DNA of 64,000 nt from Stomatobaculum sp. F0698 (GTDB taxonomy: Bacteria > Bacillota > Clostridia > Lachnospirales > Lachnospiraceae): positions 1,922,001 through 1,986,000 of the forward strand of contig NZ_CP130060.1 of assembly GCF_030644385.1 (NCBI RefSeq). The letters run 5' to 3'. A model generated the notes under the pieces. The model had not been told where the DNA came from and searched no databases. It worked only from the letters and a program-made list of their open reading frames with translations. Positions 45,657 to 54,417 of the stretch are shown piece after piece. How positions within the stretch are numbered: position 1 is the stretch's first letter; each line of letters opens with the position of its first letter. Made by a program: the position numbers and the translations under genes.

Positions 45657-45977
45657 TTAGAAGGAAAGGCCGCCGGTCAGCTTGCCCATCATCTGCTGGT
45701 TTTCGGTCTCAGCCATGCGAAGCGCCTCATTGACCGCCGCCTTGATGAGATCCTCAAGCATCTCGACATCGTCCGGATCCACCGCATCCTTGTCCAGCGT
45801 AATCTTGCTGACTTCTCTGCCGCCGACCACCGTGACGCGCACCGCGCCGCCGCCGGCCGTCGCCTCGAATTCCTTGCTCTCGAAGGCCTTTGCCTGCTCC
45901 TCCATCTGCTTCTGCATCTTCTGGAGTTGCTTCATCATGTTATTTGCGTTGCCGGGCATACCGTTAAATCTTGCCAT
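45657..45977 (-). CDS. YbaB/EbfC-family nucleoid-associated protein
   Basis: The 106-aa protein starts with a Met/Gln-rich helix (NANNMMKQLQKMQKQMEEQ), then the beta core AGGGAVRVTVVGGREVSKITLDKD and DVEMLEDLIKAAVNEALR. It binds DNA as a dimer. It sits between dnaX and recR as in most bacteria. Confidence 0.96.
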   Translation of the reverse strand: MARFNGMPGNANNMMKQLQKMQKQMEEQAKAFESKEFEATAGGGAVRVTVVGGREVSKITLDKDAVDPDDVEMLEDLIKAAVNEALRMAETENQQMMGKLTGGLSF

Positions 45978-46016
45978 CTCTCTTCTCCTCTTCTCTCAGG
46001 TTTTGCGCCGCAGCGC

Positions 46017-47607
46017 TTAGTTTTCCCGCTCAATCGGGAAGTGAATTTGTTCCCGTAACTCTTCATCCGTGATGCGATAACTCCGCGCCGCCGTTCCGCC
46101 GCGCACATACTTGGTGCCGAGTGAAAACGTCCGCCCGTAGCGTGCGGTCAGGCAGTCTTCCAAGGCCTTGAGCCCGCCGCTCTGAAAGCTCTTTTCGGTG
46201 ATTTCATCCGGACAGCAGAGGGTCAGCTTTCCGCCCTCCTCCGCCACGAGTTCACAGCGGTGCAACATGGGCCCGTAAATGCCGCCGAGGCTCTCTGCGA
46301 TGCTGCCGAGCTCTCCGCGGATTTTCATAAAGTCCTCATAGGCCGCGCGCGGCAGGGCAACTTCCTCGGCGGCTGTCTCCGCCGCTTCCGGCACTTCGGC
46401 CTGCGGCTCGGCTTCCGCCGTCACCGCGACCGTCTGCACCACACCCCGTTTCCCGAGTTCCTGTATCCGCTTCTCCAGACGCGCAATGCGGCTGAGAAGC
46501 GCATCGCCGTCCGTATCCATCTCCGGCTCCGAGAGCCGAATCAGCGAGAGTTCCGTGAGCGTTCGCTTATCCGAGGCATAGCGCAGCTGCTGGGCGAGTT
46601 CCGATTGCACGCGAATCGCACGAAGCAGCGCCGCCTTGTTCGCCTGTTCGGCATCCGCCCGGAGCTGCTTGAGGCGCTCTCCGGCGCAGTCCACCAAGCC
46701 GTCCGCGCGCCGCGGTCTTTAAGACCAGCAGGTTTCTGAGATACCAGAGGAAGTCCGCATTGAACTGTCCGAGCTCACGCCCTTCCAAAAAGGCGCGGTT
46801 CAGAATTTCAAGCGCCTCCCCCGCCCGGCCGCGAAGCAGTGCGCGAAACAGCCCGGAAAAGACCGAGACATCCACGGCGCCGAGTATATTCAGCACCGCC
46901 TCGTAGCGTATCTCTCCGTCCGGACAAAAGGCCACGCACTCATCGAGCAGACTCAGGGCGTCTCGCATGGCACCGTCCGCCTGGGTCGCAATGTAACGCA
47001 GGGCTTCCGCTTCCGCCTGTATCCCTTCGGCCGTCGCAAGTTCCCGCAAGCGCTCCGCAATGGTATCCGCCGTGATGCGGCGAAAATCGTAGCGCTGGCA
47101 GCGGGACAGGACGGTGACCGGTATTTTACTCTGCTCCGTCGTCGCCAGAATGAAAATCACGTAGGGCGGCGGTTCTTCCAAGGTCTTTAAGAGCGCGTTG
47201 AAAGCGCCGCTCGAGAGCATGTGCACCTCGTCGATGATAAAGACCCGGTATTTTCCGGCGGTCGGCGGGTACTGCACCTGCTCCTTGATATCTCGGATGT
47301 TGTCGACGCCGTTATTCGATGCCGCATCGATCTCCTGCACGTTCATGGAGCTCTCCGAGAGTATAGCCCGGCAGGATGCGCAGACACCGCAGGGGTTGCC
47401 CCGCTCCGGCTGCTCGCAGTTCACGGCGCGCGCCATAATCTTTGCGACACTCGTCTTACCCGTGCCCCTGGTCCCGCAGAAGAGATAGGCGTGTCCCACA
47501 CGCCCGCTCTCAACCTGGTTGCGGAGTGCCGTGCAGACGGCATCCTGCCCCTTTACCTCATCGAAGTTTTGGGGTCTCCACTTGCGATAGAGTGCGACAT
47601 ACGCCAT
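46017..47607 (-). CDS. dnaX: DNA polymerase III subunit gamma/tau, with apparent +1 frameshift
   Basis: The N-terminal AAA+ part is complete: MAYVALYRKWRPQNFDEVKG, Walker A CGTRGTGKTS, zinc cysteines (CGVCASC), Walker B FIIDEVHML and sensor TTEQSKIPVTVLSRCQ. After LWYLRNLLVLKTA (about residue 300) the family-like sequence (GLVDCAGERLKQLRADAEQ, then tau-type C-terminus to 46017) continues only in the +1 frame. The switch lies between 46704 and 46719 in gcggcgcgcgg. Frame 0 otherwise ends at 46567 after about 45 more codons. Skipping one base gives 529 aa, a normal length. It may be an indel, a sequencing error, or a gamma/tau switch. The ATG at 47607 follows the pfkA stop by one base. Confidence 0.88.
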
Positions 47608-47608
47608 C

Positions 47609-48751
47609 TCAGCGGTCTCCGAACGAGAGGCCCAGGAGCCGCGCCTCTTCGACAATCGAAGAATTCGGATCCACAACCTTTAACTTGCCGGCCGACTCCT
47701 CGAGCGGAATGCTCGTAATTTCATTGTTCCGAATCACGACCATCTGCCCGAACTTGCCGTCGTAAATCAGCTTTGCCGCGCGCGCGCCGAGACGCGTGGA
47801 CAGCACGCGGTCATAGGGGTTCGGCGCGCCGCCGCGCTGGGTGTGTCCCGGCACGGTCACGCGCACTTCCTGGCCGGTGAGCGCCTCGATTTCCGCGCCG
47901 ATCTCATAGGCAACCGAGGGATAGCGCCGCGCCGCAAGCTTGGTCTTTCTCTCCTTCTTGCTGAGGGCCGCGGTCTCCTTCGAGATTGCACCCTCCGCGA
48001 CCACGATAATCGAGAAACGGCTGCCCGCTTTCTGTCTCTTCTGAAGCGCCTCGATGACGGCGTGAATGTCGTAGGGAATTTCCGGAATCAGGATGATATC
48101 CGCGCCGCCCGCGATGCCCGCGTAGAGCGTGAGCCAACCCACCTTGTGTCCCATGACCTCGACAATAAAGACTCTGCCGTGCGATGCCGCCGTGGTGTGA
48201 ATGCAGTCAATCGCATTGGACGCGATTTCAATGGCACTCTGAAAACCGAAGGTCTCATCCGTGCCGTAGAGATCGTTGTCTATGGTCTTCGGCAGGGAGA
48301 CAATGTTGAGTCCCTCCTCGCGCAGCAGGTTTGCCGTCTTCTGGCTTCCGTTTCCGCCGAGCACACAGAGGCAGTCAAGCCCCAGCTTCCGGTAGGTCGC
48401 CTTCATGAGTTCCACCTTATTGTTTCCGTTTTCATCCGGCACGGTCATCTGCTTGAACGGCTGCCGGCTGGTGCCGAGCAGGGTGCCGCCCCGCGTGAGT
48501 ATGCCCGAAAAATCATTCTTTAACAACAGACGGTAGTCCTCATACATGAGGCCGCGGTAACCGTCCCGAAAGCCGACAATGTCCACGCTCTCGTACAGAT
48601 TGTAAAGCGCCTTCGCAATGCCGCGCATGGTCGCATTCAACGCCTGGCAATCGCCGCCGCTGGTCAGCATACCGACGCGAATTCTGCCGCCCTTTTTCTC
48701 TGTTTTTGCCTTCTCCGACTTCTCTCTCTCTAACTTTTCTTTTTCTGCCAT
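47609..48751 (-). CDS. pfkA: 6-phosphofructokinase
   Basis: The 380-aa enzyme phosphorylates fructose-6-phosphate. A Lys/Glu-rich N-terminal tail (1-22) precedes the core: VGMLTSGGDCQALNATMRG, CVLGGNGSQKTANLL, LPKTIDNDLYGTDETFGF, EVMGHKVGWLTLYAGIAGG and VPGHTQRGGAPNPYDRVL. The Gly of GGNGS fits ATP rather than PPi use, but the Asp normal in GGDGS is Asn here, so the phosphoryl donor is not certain. It is first gene of the run pfkA-dnaX-ybaB-recR-TPR-cvpA. AGAGGAG precedes the ATG. Confidence 0.94.
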   Translation of the reverse strand: MAEKEKLEREKSEKAKTEKKGGRIRVGMLTSGGDCQALNATMRGIAKALYNLYESVDIVGFRDGYRGLMYEDYRLLLKNDFSGILTRGGTLLGTSRQPFKQMTVPDENGNNKVELMKATYRKLGLDCLCVLGGNGSQKTANLLREEGLNIVSLPKTIDNDLYGTDETFGFQSAIEIASNAIDCIHTTAASHGRVFIVEVMGHKVGWLTLYAGIAGGADIILIPEIPYDIHAVIEALQKRQKAGSRFSIIVVAEGAISKETAALSKKERKTKLAARRYPSVAYEIGAEIEALTGQEVRVTVPGHTQRGGAPNPYDRVLSTRLGARAAKLIYDGKFGQMVVIRNNEITSIPLEESAGKLKVVDPNSSIVEEARLLGLSFGDR

Positions 48752-48807
48752 ATCCGACTCCTCTTACCGCTTGCGTATGCACCTCAAAACGCCGCATACT
48801 TGTCAAA

Positions 48808-48836
48808 AGTATACGACAGATTCGGCCATATCACAA
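48808..48836 (-). promoter_or_regulatory. Promoter of pfkA-dnaX operon
   Basis: On the minus strand: TTGTGA (48836-48831), 17-bp spacer, TATACT (48813-48808). Start near 48801, leader about 50 nt. Confidence 0.6.
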
Positions 48837-48849
48837 GAAAGCCAAAAAC

Positions 48850-48872
48850 AAAAAAAGACGGCTCTGCCGTCT
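48850..48872 (-). terminator. Terminator downstream of SRP RNA gene
   Basis: A 7-bp stem (agacggc-tct-gccgtct, 48856-48872) followed by a T7 tract on the minus strand, 15-20 bp past the SRP RNA 3' end and just before the pfkA promoter. Confidence 0.75.
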
Positions 48873-48886
48873 CTCTCTGTCAAGTC

Positions 48887-49161
48887 AAAAACAAGCCGCA
48901 CATCCCGCTTTGAACGGGAGCCATGAACGTTACCGCGGCAGCCAGCTCGGCGACGGCGATCCCGCATCGCCCGTACGCATTTGCTTAGTGCTGCTGCATT
49001 CCTGCCCTGACACGGTTCACAAAGGTACGCCGCGCAGGGGCCCTCGCGTCTACGCCGCTTATCGCGGGCTGCTTCACAGCTCTGCACGCCCGAGGCGGGA
49101 TATCACCCCTGCTATGGCGGACTGCAGGTGCAGGGAACCGCCGTCTCCCCGGCTGTGCGGA
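48887..49161 (-). ncRNA. ffs: Signal recognition particle RNA, long bacterial type
   Basis: The minus strand contains the SRP domain IV: stem GUGU/GCAC, symmetric loop CAGG/AGCA, stem GCA/UGC and GGAA tetraloop (about 48991-49018). This matches the E. coli 4.5S pattern base for base in the loops. The ends pair (CCGCAC at 49160-49155 with GTGCGG at 48901-48896), giving about 275 nt with the domain central, as in the Bacillus/Clostridium RNA that also has an Alu-like part. Its own promoter lies just upstream and a T5 tract plus a hairpin terminator downstream. It binds Ffh for co-translational protein targeting. Ends are good to a few bases. Confidence 0.92.
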
Positions 49162-49166
49162 CTTTC

Positions 49167-49196
49167 AGTATACGAGAGCCACCTGCGCTTTGTCAA
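49167..49196 (-). promoter_or_regulatory. Promoter of SRP RNA
   Basis: On the minus strand: perfect TTGACA (49196-49191), 18-bp spacer, TATACT (49172-49167). The start near 49160 coincides with the paired 5' end of the RNA. Confidence 0.8.
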
Positions 49197-49220
49197 GCGG
49201 ACAGCGCCCGCTTCCGCGCT

Positions 49221-49598
49221 TCAAAAGTACTCGGTCTCGCGGCAAATCACGGCCTGATAGAGTAAGAAAACCATGAAGAAGAACTCCCCGTTCAAAAGTT
49301 CCGCATAGGCGTAGGGCGGCTCCGCCCCCTGTAACACCACCTCTTTTCCGAGCACGCAGAACAGCGCAATCAGCGCGAGTTTCAGCGTGAGCGAAGGTCT
49401 TCTCTCTTTCTGCCCGAGCCGGAACATGGCATAAAGGCTCATGAGCAACAAAATCCCGTTCAACAGGAAGTTATGCGTCGCAAAACTGCGCGCACTGCCG
49501 CTCACATACTGGACAGCACACTCAAGTAGCAGAAGAAGCTGATAGAAGCTCGCATAGCCGACAAAGATACGCTGAAAATACCGCTCCGCCCGCTCCAT
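49221..49598 (-). CDS. Small integral membrane protein, unknown function
   Basis: The 125-aa protein has four hydrophobic spans (FYQLLLLLECAVQYV, FLLNGILLLMSLYAMFRL, LALIALFCVLGKEVVL, FFFMVFLLYQAVI) separated by short basic or acidic turns. AAAGGAGAGG precedes the ATG at good spacing, supporting it as a real gene. No family recognised. It lies between tadA (same strand) and the SRP RNA promoter. Confidence 0.7.
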   Translation of the reverse strand: MERAERYFQRIFVGYASFYQLLLLLECAVQYVSGSARSFATHNFLLNGILLLMSLYAMFRLGQKERRPSLTLKLALIALFCVLGKEVVLQGAEPPYAYAELLNGEFFFMVFLLYQAVICRETEYF

Positions 49599-49717
49599 GA
49601 GACCTCTCCTTTACCGTATAACACACTTTTCTCCCGCATTAAGTATAGTATAGTTCTTGGAGTTTTGCAATCTCATTCGCGGTGTTTTGTAGTTTTAGGC
49701 TGATATTGTCTGGGAAT

Positions 49718-50227
49718 TCAGTCTTCTTGTTCCGTTTTTCCCGCTTCATTCGCGCTCTCTGTCTGTGCGACGCGTTTTTTCTCCCGCAATGTGCGAAAGA
49801 AATCCCGCATGAGATCCGCACACGTTTCACCGAGGAGACCGGCTTCCACAGCGGCTTGATGATTAAAGCGCGGCTCGTTAAGCAGATTCAGCACCGACCC
49901 TGCGCAGCCTGCCTTGGGATTCGAGGCCCCGTAGACCACCCGCGGAATACGCGCCTGCACAATGGCCCCCGCGCACATGGGACAGGGTTCCAGCGTCACA
50001 TAGAGCGTGCAGTCCTCAAGCCGCCAGTCTCCCGCCTTTTTGCAGGCCTTTCGTATGGCAAAGAGCTCCGCGTGCGCAAGCGTCTGCTTATCCGTCATAC
50101 GACGGTTATAGCCCCGCGCGATGATTTTTCCCTCGCGCGCAATCACACAGCCGATCGGCGTCTCGCCGAGTGCCTCCGCTTTTCCGGCCTCCCGAATTGC
50201 GGCCCGCATCAACTGTTCATCCGTCAT
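49718..50227 (-). CDS. tadA: tRNA-specific adenosine deaminase
   Basis: The 169-aa zinc deaminase makes inosine at the wobble base of tRNA-Arg(ACG). Catalytic HAE is at 52-54 (LAHAELFAI) and the zinc cysteines at 82 and 85 (LEPCPMCAGAI). PIGCVIAREGKIIARGYNRR and VVYGASNPKAGCAGSVLNLL complete the fold. A polar C-terminal tail (about 150-169) is extra. AGGAAG precedes the ATG. Confidence 0.95.
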   Translation of the reverse strand: MTDEQLMRAAIREAGKAEALGETPIGCVIAREGKIIARGYNRRMTDKQTLAHAELFAIRKACKKAGDWRLEDCTLYVTLEPCPMCAGAIVQARIPRVVYGASNPKAGCAGSVLNLLNEPRFNHQAAVEAGLLGETCADLMRDFFRTLREKKRVAQTESANEAGKTEQED

Positions 50228-50323
50228 TTCGCTTCCTGCTCTCCTTATGTTATACTAGATGAAACGCGGCTCAAAACCCGCGTTGCAACCGGAAGGTTTA
50301 TTTTAACACAGCGAGGAAAGCAT

Positions 50324-51022
50324 ATGCAGAGAATTCTGGTTTGTGACGATGACCACGAAATCGTCGAGGCAATCAGCATCTACCTCACCGGCGAGGGCTT
50401 TAAAGTTCTTCCCGCCTACGACGGCGCGGAGGCGCTGGAAATTATGGAGGAGACGCCGGTCGATCTCCTGATTGTCGATGTCATGATGCCCGGACTGGAC
50501 GGCATCCGGACCACCAGACAGGTCCGAGAGAAGAGCTCCATCCCGATTATCATTCTCTCGGCCAAATCCGAAGACAATGATAAGATTTTGGGCCTGAACA
50601 TCGGTGCGGACGACTATCTCACCAAGCCCTTCAATCCCTTGGAACTCGTGGCGCGCGTCAAGAGCCAGCTCCGCCGCTATACGGAGCTCGGCAACGTGGA
50701 CAGCCGCGACAATCAGCACCTCTACTCGGTCGGAGATCTGGTGATCAACGATGAGACCAAGGAAGTTCAGGTCGGCGGCAATGCCGTCAAACTCACGCCG
50801 ATTGAGTACAACATCCTCCTGCTGCTCGTCAAGAACGCGGGCAAGGTGTTCTCGATCGATGAGATCTACGAGAAAATTTGGAACGAGGAGGCCATCGGCG
50901 CGGATAACACCGTTGCCGTCCACATCCGCCACATTCGCGAAAAGATTGAAATCAATCCGAAGGAGCCGCGCTACTTAAAGGTTGTCTGGGGCGTCGGCTA
51001 TAAGGTGGAAAAGAAGCCATGA
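50324..51022 (+). CDS. Response regulator, OmpR/PhoB family
   Basis: The 232-aa protein has a receiver domain with acidic pocket CDDD (8-10), phospho-acceptor Asp52 (LIVDVMMPGLDG), Ser79 region and Lys101 (YLTKPF). A winged-helix DNA-binding domain follows (about 135-228: VKLTPIEYNILLLLVKN, NTVAVHIRHIREKIE, VWGVGYKVE). The ATG at 50324 has GAGG upstream; codons further upstream overlap tadA. The stop overlaps the histidine kinase start (ATGA). Targets are not shown by the sequence. Confidence 0.96.
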   Translation: MQRILVCDDDHEIVEAISIYLTGEGFKVLPAYDGAEALEIMEETPVDLLIVDVMMPGLDGIRTTRQVREKSSIPIIILSAKSEDNDKILGLNIGADDYLTKPFNPLELVARVKSQLRRYTELGNVDSRDNQHLYSVGDLVINDETKEVQVGGNAVKLTPIEYNILLLLVKNAGKVFSIDEIYEKIWNEEAIGADNTVAVHIRHIREKIEINPKEPRYLKVVWGVGYKVEKKP

Positions 51023-53313
51023 AATCGGACGCCCAGGCAGAAAAAGTTATGTTCTACAAAAAGGCGGTTCTGCTGCTTGTGCATCTTCTGGCGCTTCTCG
51101 CCTTCCTGTCCGGCATCTGCCTGCTCTACGGGAGCGCAGCCTTTCGCGAGGGGCTTAGTTGGGTGAATCCCGCGCACTACGAGGACTCGCCCGCCTTTGA
51201 GGCCCTGCTCCGCGATCGGGTACAGCAACTGCTCGGCTATGTCCGCTACCGTGATGTGTTCGAGACCGACGGCGCCTTTGACGCCGACAACGAGGTCTTC
51301 TCCTATTCCGACGGCAACGGCGCCGAGAAGCTTTTCAGCGTCGCCGATGTCCTTGCCTACGCCAAGGAGCACGGTTACTCCTTTGACAACGACTACCGCG
51401 TGGTTCATGACGACGCGGCACCCGGCGGCGACGGTCAGACCTATCCGATTACTTGGAGAGCCTACCGAGAGACCCAGAAAGCAACCGGTCCCGGCTCCGC
51501 CTTTAAGACCCTCGACACCATGACTCGCGAGGTCATGCAGTGCCTCGGTGACTACTACCGGGGTGTTAAGCTCTTTAACACGGGGAATTCAAATCTCTAC
51601 TATCTCCTGGAAATCGACGGGCGGAAGAACTATACGAACCGCCCCGGCTTAAGCGATGCGCAGGCGCGTTCCTTTGGGCGCTATGCGATTTTCAACTCCG
51701 AAAATCCTCTGCCGGACAACAATCTGCCGGAGACGCCGAACAAGATACGCTCGCTGCTCCTCGAGGAGGTTGCGAGCCGAACCGCGGACTATCACCTGAT
51801 ACTCGCGGTCGATACGAACTATCCCCTGCAGGATGCCTTTTACCAAGGCGTGCTGAACTATGCGCGCCAGCGCGCGCTCTACGGGGTCGGCATGATTTTC
51901 CTCTTTGCGGGCGCAAGCTTTATGCTGCTCACGCTGATTTCCCTCTCTCTGCTCTCGGGACATAAGCGCAAGGGTGCGGTCGAAATTCAACTGCTTCCCA
52001 TCGATCGCTACCGCATCGAGCGCAAGGCTTTGCTGCTCGGCGCTCTCTGTGCCCTCTGTATGCTCTTTGCGACCCAGGTTGCGGTGCGCATCCTGCATCT
52101 CATGCTGCCCACGGCCTACTGGTCCTTCTCGGAGAAATTGCTTCACGCGGCCATCATCTACCTCTTTGTGCTGATTTTCTGGTTCTCCGCCCTCCGCATG
52201 CATAAGGCGAAAATCCTTTGGGAGAACAGCTTTCTTCGGGAGCTCTTCGAGAGCCTCGTGCGGCAGTCGAGAACGGTGAGTTTTGTGCAGCGAATGACGG
52301 TTTATTACCTGCTTTTTCTCTTGGTAAATCTCGCGGGCGCGGTGACCGCAAGCTTTCTCCTGCTGCACGGCAAGTCGCTGAACGCGCGGCTCGAGGCAAG
52401 TTTCTTAATTCTTTTGCTGGCCATCTTCGATCTCTGGCTCTATCAGCATCTCTATCAGAAACAGAGCGAGAGCGATGAGATTGCGGCCGCCATCGGCCTG
52501 CTGGACAGCGAGCCCGATCGGAGCGAACAGCTCCTAAACCCCGCGCGCTTCCACGGCAAAGAAGCGCGGCTCGCCGCGACCATCAACAACATCAACGCGG
52601 GACTTCAGCGCGCCCTGAACGACAGTGTTCGCTCCGAACGCATGAAGGCCGAGCTCATCACAAATGTGTCGCACGACATCAAGACGCCGCTCACTTCGAT
52701 TATCAACTACATCGATCTGATTCGGAGAGCACATCCCTCCGATCCCGCGGTGCAGAACTATGTCGACATCTTAGAGAAAAAATCGCAGCACTTAAAGACC
52801 CTGACCGAGGACTTGGTTGAAGCGAGCAAGGCTTCCACCGGCAATGTGCAGATCGATCCCGTAAAAATCGACTTTGTCGAACTGGTGGAACAGACCAACG
52901 GCGAGTTCGAAGAGCGCTTCCTAGCGAGCGGGCTCACGCTGATTCCGACCCTCCCCGAAGAGCCGCTCTATATCTTCGCGGACGGCCAACACCTGTGGCG
53001 CGTCCTCGAAAATCTCTACAACAACGCCTGCAAGTACGCCGCCAAAAACTCCCGCGTCTACGCGGAAGTTTCGGCGGATGAGGCCTTTGTTAGCTTTACG
53101 CTGAAGAATATCTCGGCGAGCGCTTTGAACATAAGCCCCGAGGAGCTGACCGAGCGCTTTGTGCGCGGCGACCGCTCCCGAACGACCGAGGGCAGCGGCC
53201 TCGGGCTCTCGATTGCGAAGTCGCTCACGGAGCTGCAGGGCGGCACGCTGGACATCCAAATCGACGGCGATTACTTCAAGGCGAGCGTGCGCTTTCGCCG
53301 CGTCACCGAATAA
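51019..53313 (+). CDS. Sensor histidine kinase with large extracellular and multi-span region
   Basis: The 764-aa kinase has a first span at 14-36, an extracellular region of about 250 residues, then five spans between about 290 and 485 (MIFLFAGASFMLLTLISL, LLGALCALCMLFATQVA, IIYLFVLIFWFSAL, YYLLFLLVNLAGAV, ILLLAIFDLWLY). HisKA carries His552 (NVSHDIKTPLTSIINYID) and the ATPase shows an N-box (ENLYNNACKYAAK) and G-box (GSGLGLSIAKSL). The multi-span part is unusual compared with simple two-span kinases. The stimulus is unknown. Start ATG overlaps the regulator stop by 4 bp. Confidence 0.94.
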   Translation: MKSDAQAEKVMFYKKAVLLLVHLLALLAFLSGICLLYGSAAFREGLSWVNPAHYEDSPAFEALLRDRVQQLLGYVRYRDVFETDGAFDADNEVFSYSDGNGAEKLFSVADVLAYAKEHGYSFDNDYRVVHDDAAPGGDGQTYPITWRAYRETQKATGPGSAFKTLDTMTREVMQCLGDYYRGVKLFNTGNSNLYYLLEIDGRKNYTNRPGLSDAQARSFGRYAIFNSENPLPDNNLPETPNKIRSLLLEEVASRTADYHLILAVDTNYPLQDAFYQGVLNYARQRALYGVGMIFLFAGASFMLLTLISLSLLSGHKRKGAVEIQLLPIDRYRIERKALLLGALCALCMLFATQVAVRILHLMLPTAYWSFSEKLLHAAIIYLFVLIFWFSALRMHKAKILWENSFLRELFESLVRQSRTVSFVQRMTVYYLLFLLVNLAGAVTASFLLLHGKSLNARLEASFLILLLAIFDLWLYQHLYQKQSESDEIAAAIGLLDSEPDRSEQLLNPARFHGKEARLAATINNINAGLQRALNDSVRSERMKAELITNVSHDIKTPLTSIINYIDLIRRAHPSDPAVQNYVDILEKKSQHLKTLTEDLVEASKASTGNVQIDPVKIDFVELVEQTNGEFEERFLASGLTLIPTLPEEPLYIFADGQHLWRVLENLYNNACKYAAKNSRVYAEVSADEAFVSFTLKNISASALNISPEELTERFVRGDRSRTTEGSGLGLSIAKSLTELQGGTLDIQIDGDYFKASVRFRRVTE

Positions 53314-53320
53314 ATAAGCG

Positions 53321-53369
53321 CAGGCAAAGAAAAACGCGTCCGAATCCCGGACGCGTTTTTCTTTGCCTG
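53321..53369. terminator. Strong bidirectional terminator
   Basis: A perfect 22-bp stem (53321-53342 and 53348-53369) with loop aatcc and T5 within the arm on each strand. It serves the kinase gene (plus) and the metallo-hydrolase gene (minus). Confidence 0.9.
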
Positions 53370-53397
53370 TTTTCTTGTTTCTTTGCCGGCGCTTTGC

Positions 53398-54417
53398 TCA
53401 CGATACCGCAATCCAATAGGATGCGCCGTCTCTCAGCTCTTCCCGAAGACGCCCCTGTTCTTCCAAGTATTTTAAGCAGGCGTAAGTCTTAAACCAAATC
53501 TGAATGCAGACTTCTCTCTCCTTCATGGTGAGCGGCCGCCGATAGCGACGGTAGGCCATGGACCCGACGTCGCGGAGCAACACCGCTCTCCCCTCTGTTC
53601 TGACAATTTTTTCCAGCTGGTCGCAGTGCTTCCGGTAATAGCGCTCTGCCTTCCGGACGGCAGTCTCCGGGTTTCGGAAGGGGGCGCCGTGCCCGGGCAC
53701 AAAGAGATAGTCCGAAAAGCGCTCCGCGGCCTCTCGAAGCGTTCCGAGATAGGCGGACAGCGCATTCGGAAACTCGCCGATGTTGCTCACGATGGGCGCA
53801 ACCTCTTCGAGCACATGGTCCCCGCTGAAAATAAATTTGTGCTTCCGATCGAAGAAGCCGAGCTCCCCCCGCGTATGTCCCGGCAGCGCCGCAACCTCGA
53901 TGCAATAGTCGCCGACCGTGCGGCTCTCCCCCGGGTGTATGGGCGTGTAGGGAAAGTCCCAGATGTTTCGATAGCCCTCCACAAAGCCGTCCGCCGCCTC
54001 CCAGAAGGCCGCATAGGTCTCCCGATCATAGGTCTCGAGCCCGACCAAGCGAAAGAGCATGCGCCGTCCTTCATCGCCCATAAGGAGGGTGTTCAGAATG
54101 GCGCTTTGATCCATGTCCTCCGGGTTTACAAAGATGCGCGCACCCAAACGTTCGAGTTCCTGCGCCTGCCCGAGGTGATCCTTGTGCCCGTGTGTAATCA
54201 GCACATCGAGTTCCGCGGGCGTTATTTGTAAGGCGGCGAACGCCTCCCTGAGAGTCTTTGCCCCGGAAGGATCCAGTCCCGCCGGAAAGCCGCAGTCAAT
54301 CAGCACGCTACGCTCGCCGGGTTTTCCGCGCAAAATACCGTAATTCAAATGCCGGACGCCTACCATTTCGGTCTCGGCTTCGACCACAAAGACGCCCGGG
54401 AAAAGCTCCTGCGTCAT
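53398..54417 (-). CDS. MBL-fold metallo-hydrolase
   Basis: The 339-aa protein shows the metallo-beta-lactamase core: VLIDCGFPAG, THGHKDHLG (His76, His78, Asp80, His81), PGHTRGELGFFD (third ligand His) and IFSGDHVL, with the late His in FVPGHGAPF. A C-terminal winged-helix-like extension follows (LTMKEREVCIQIWFKTYACLKYLEEQG), as in LACTB2-like members. The substrate is unknown. Its start overlaps the glucokinase stop (ATGA), so it is the last gene of a four-gene operon. Confidence 0.88.
   Translation of the reverse strand: MTQELFPGVFVVEAETEMVGVRHLNYGILRGKPGERSVLIDCGFPAGLDPSGAKTLREAFAALQITPAELDVLITHGHKDHLGQAQELERLGARIFVNPEDMDQSAILNTLLMGDEGRRMLFRLVGLETYDRETYAAFWEAADGFVEGYRNIWDFPYTPIHPGESRTVGDYCIEVAALPGHTRGELGFFDRKHKFIFSGDHVLEEVAPIVSNIGEFPNALSAYLGTLREAAERFSDYLFVPGHGAPFRNPETAVRKAERYYRKHCDQLEKIVRTEGRAVLLRDVGSMAYRRYRRPLTMKEREVCIQIWFKTYACLKYLEEQGRLREELRDGASYWIAVS

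Noticed and set aside
46680..46740. E. coli-type -1 frameshift site in dnaX
   Set aside because: No A-AAA-AAG heptamer or similar run is present, and the needed shift is +1.
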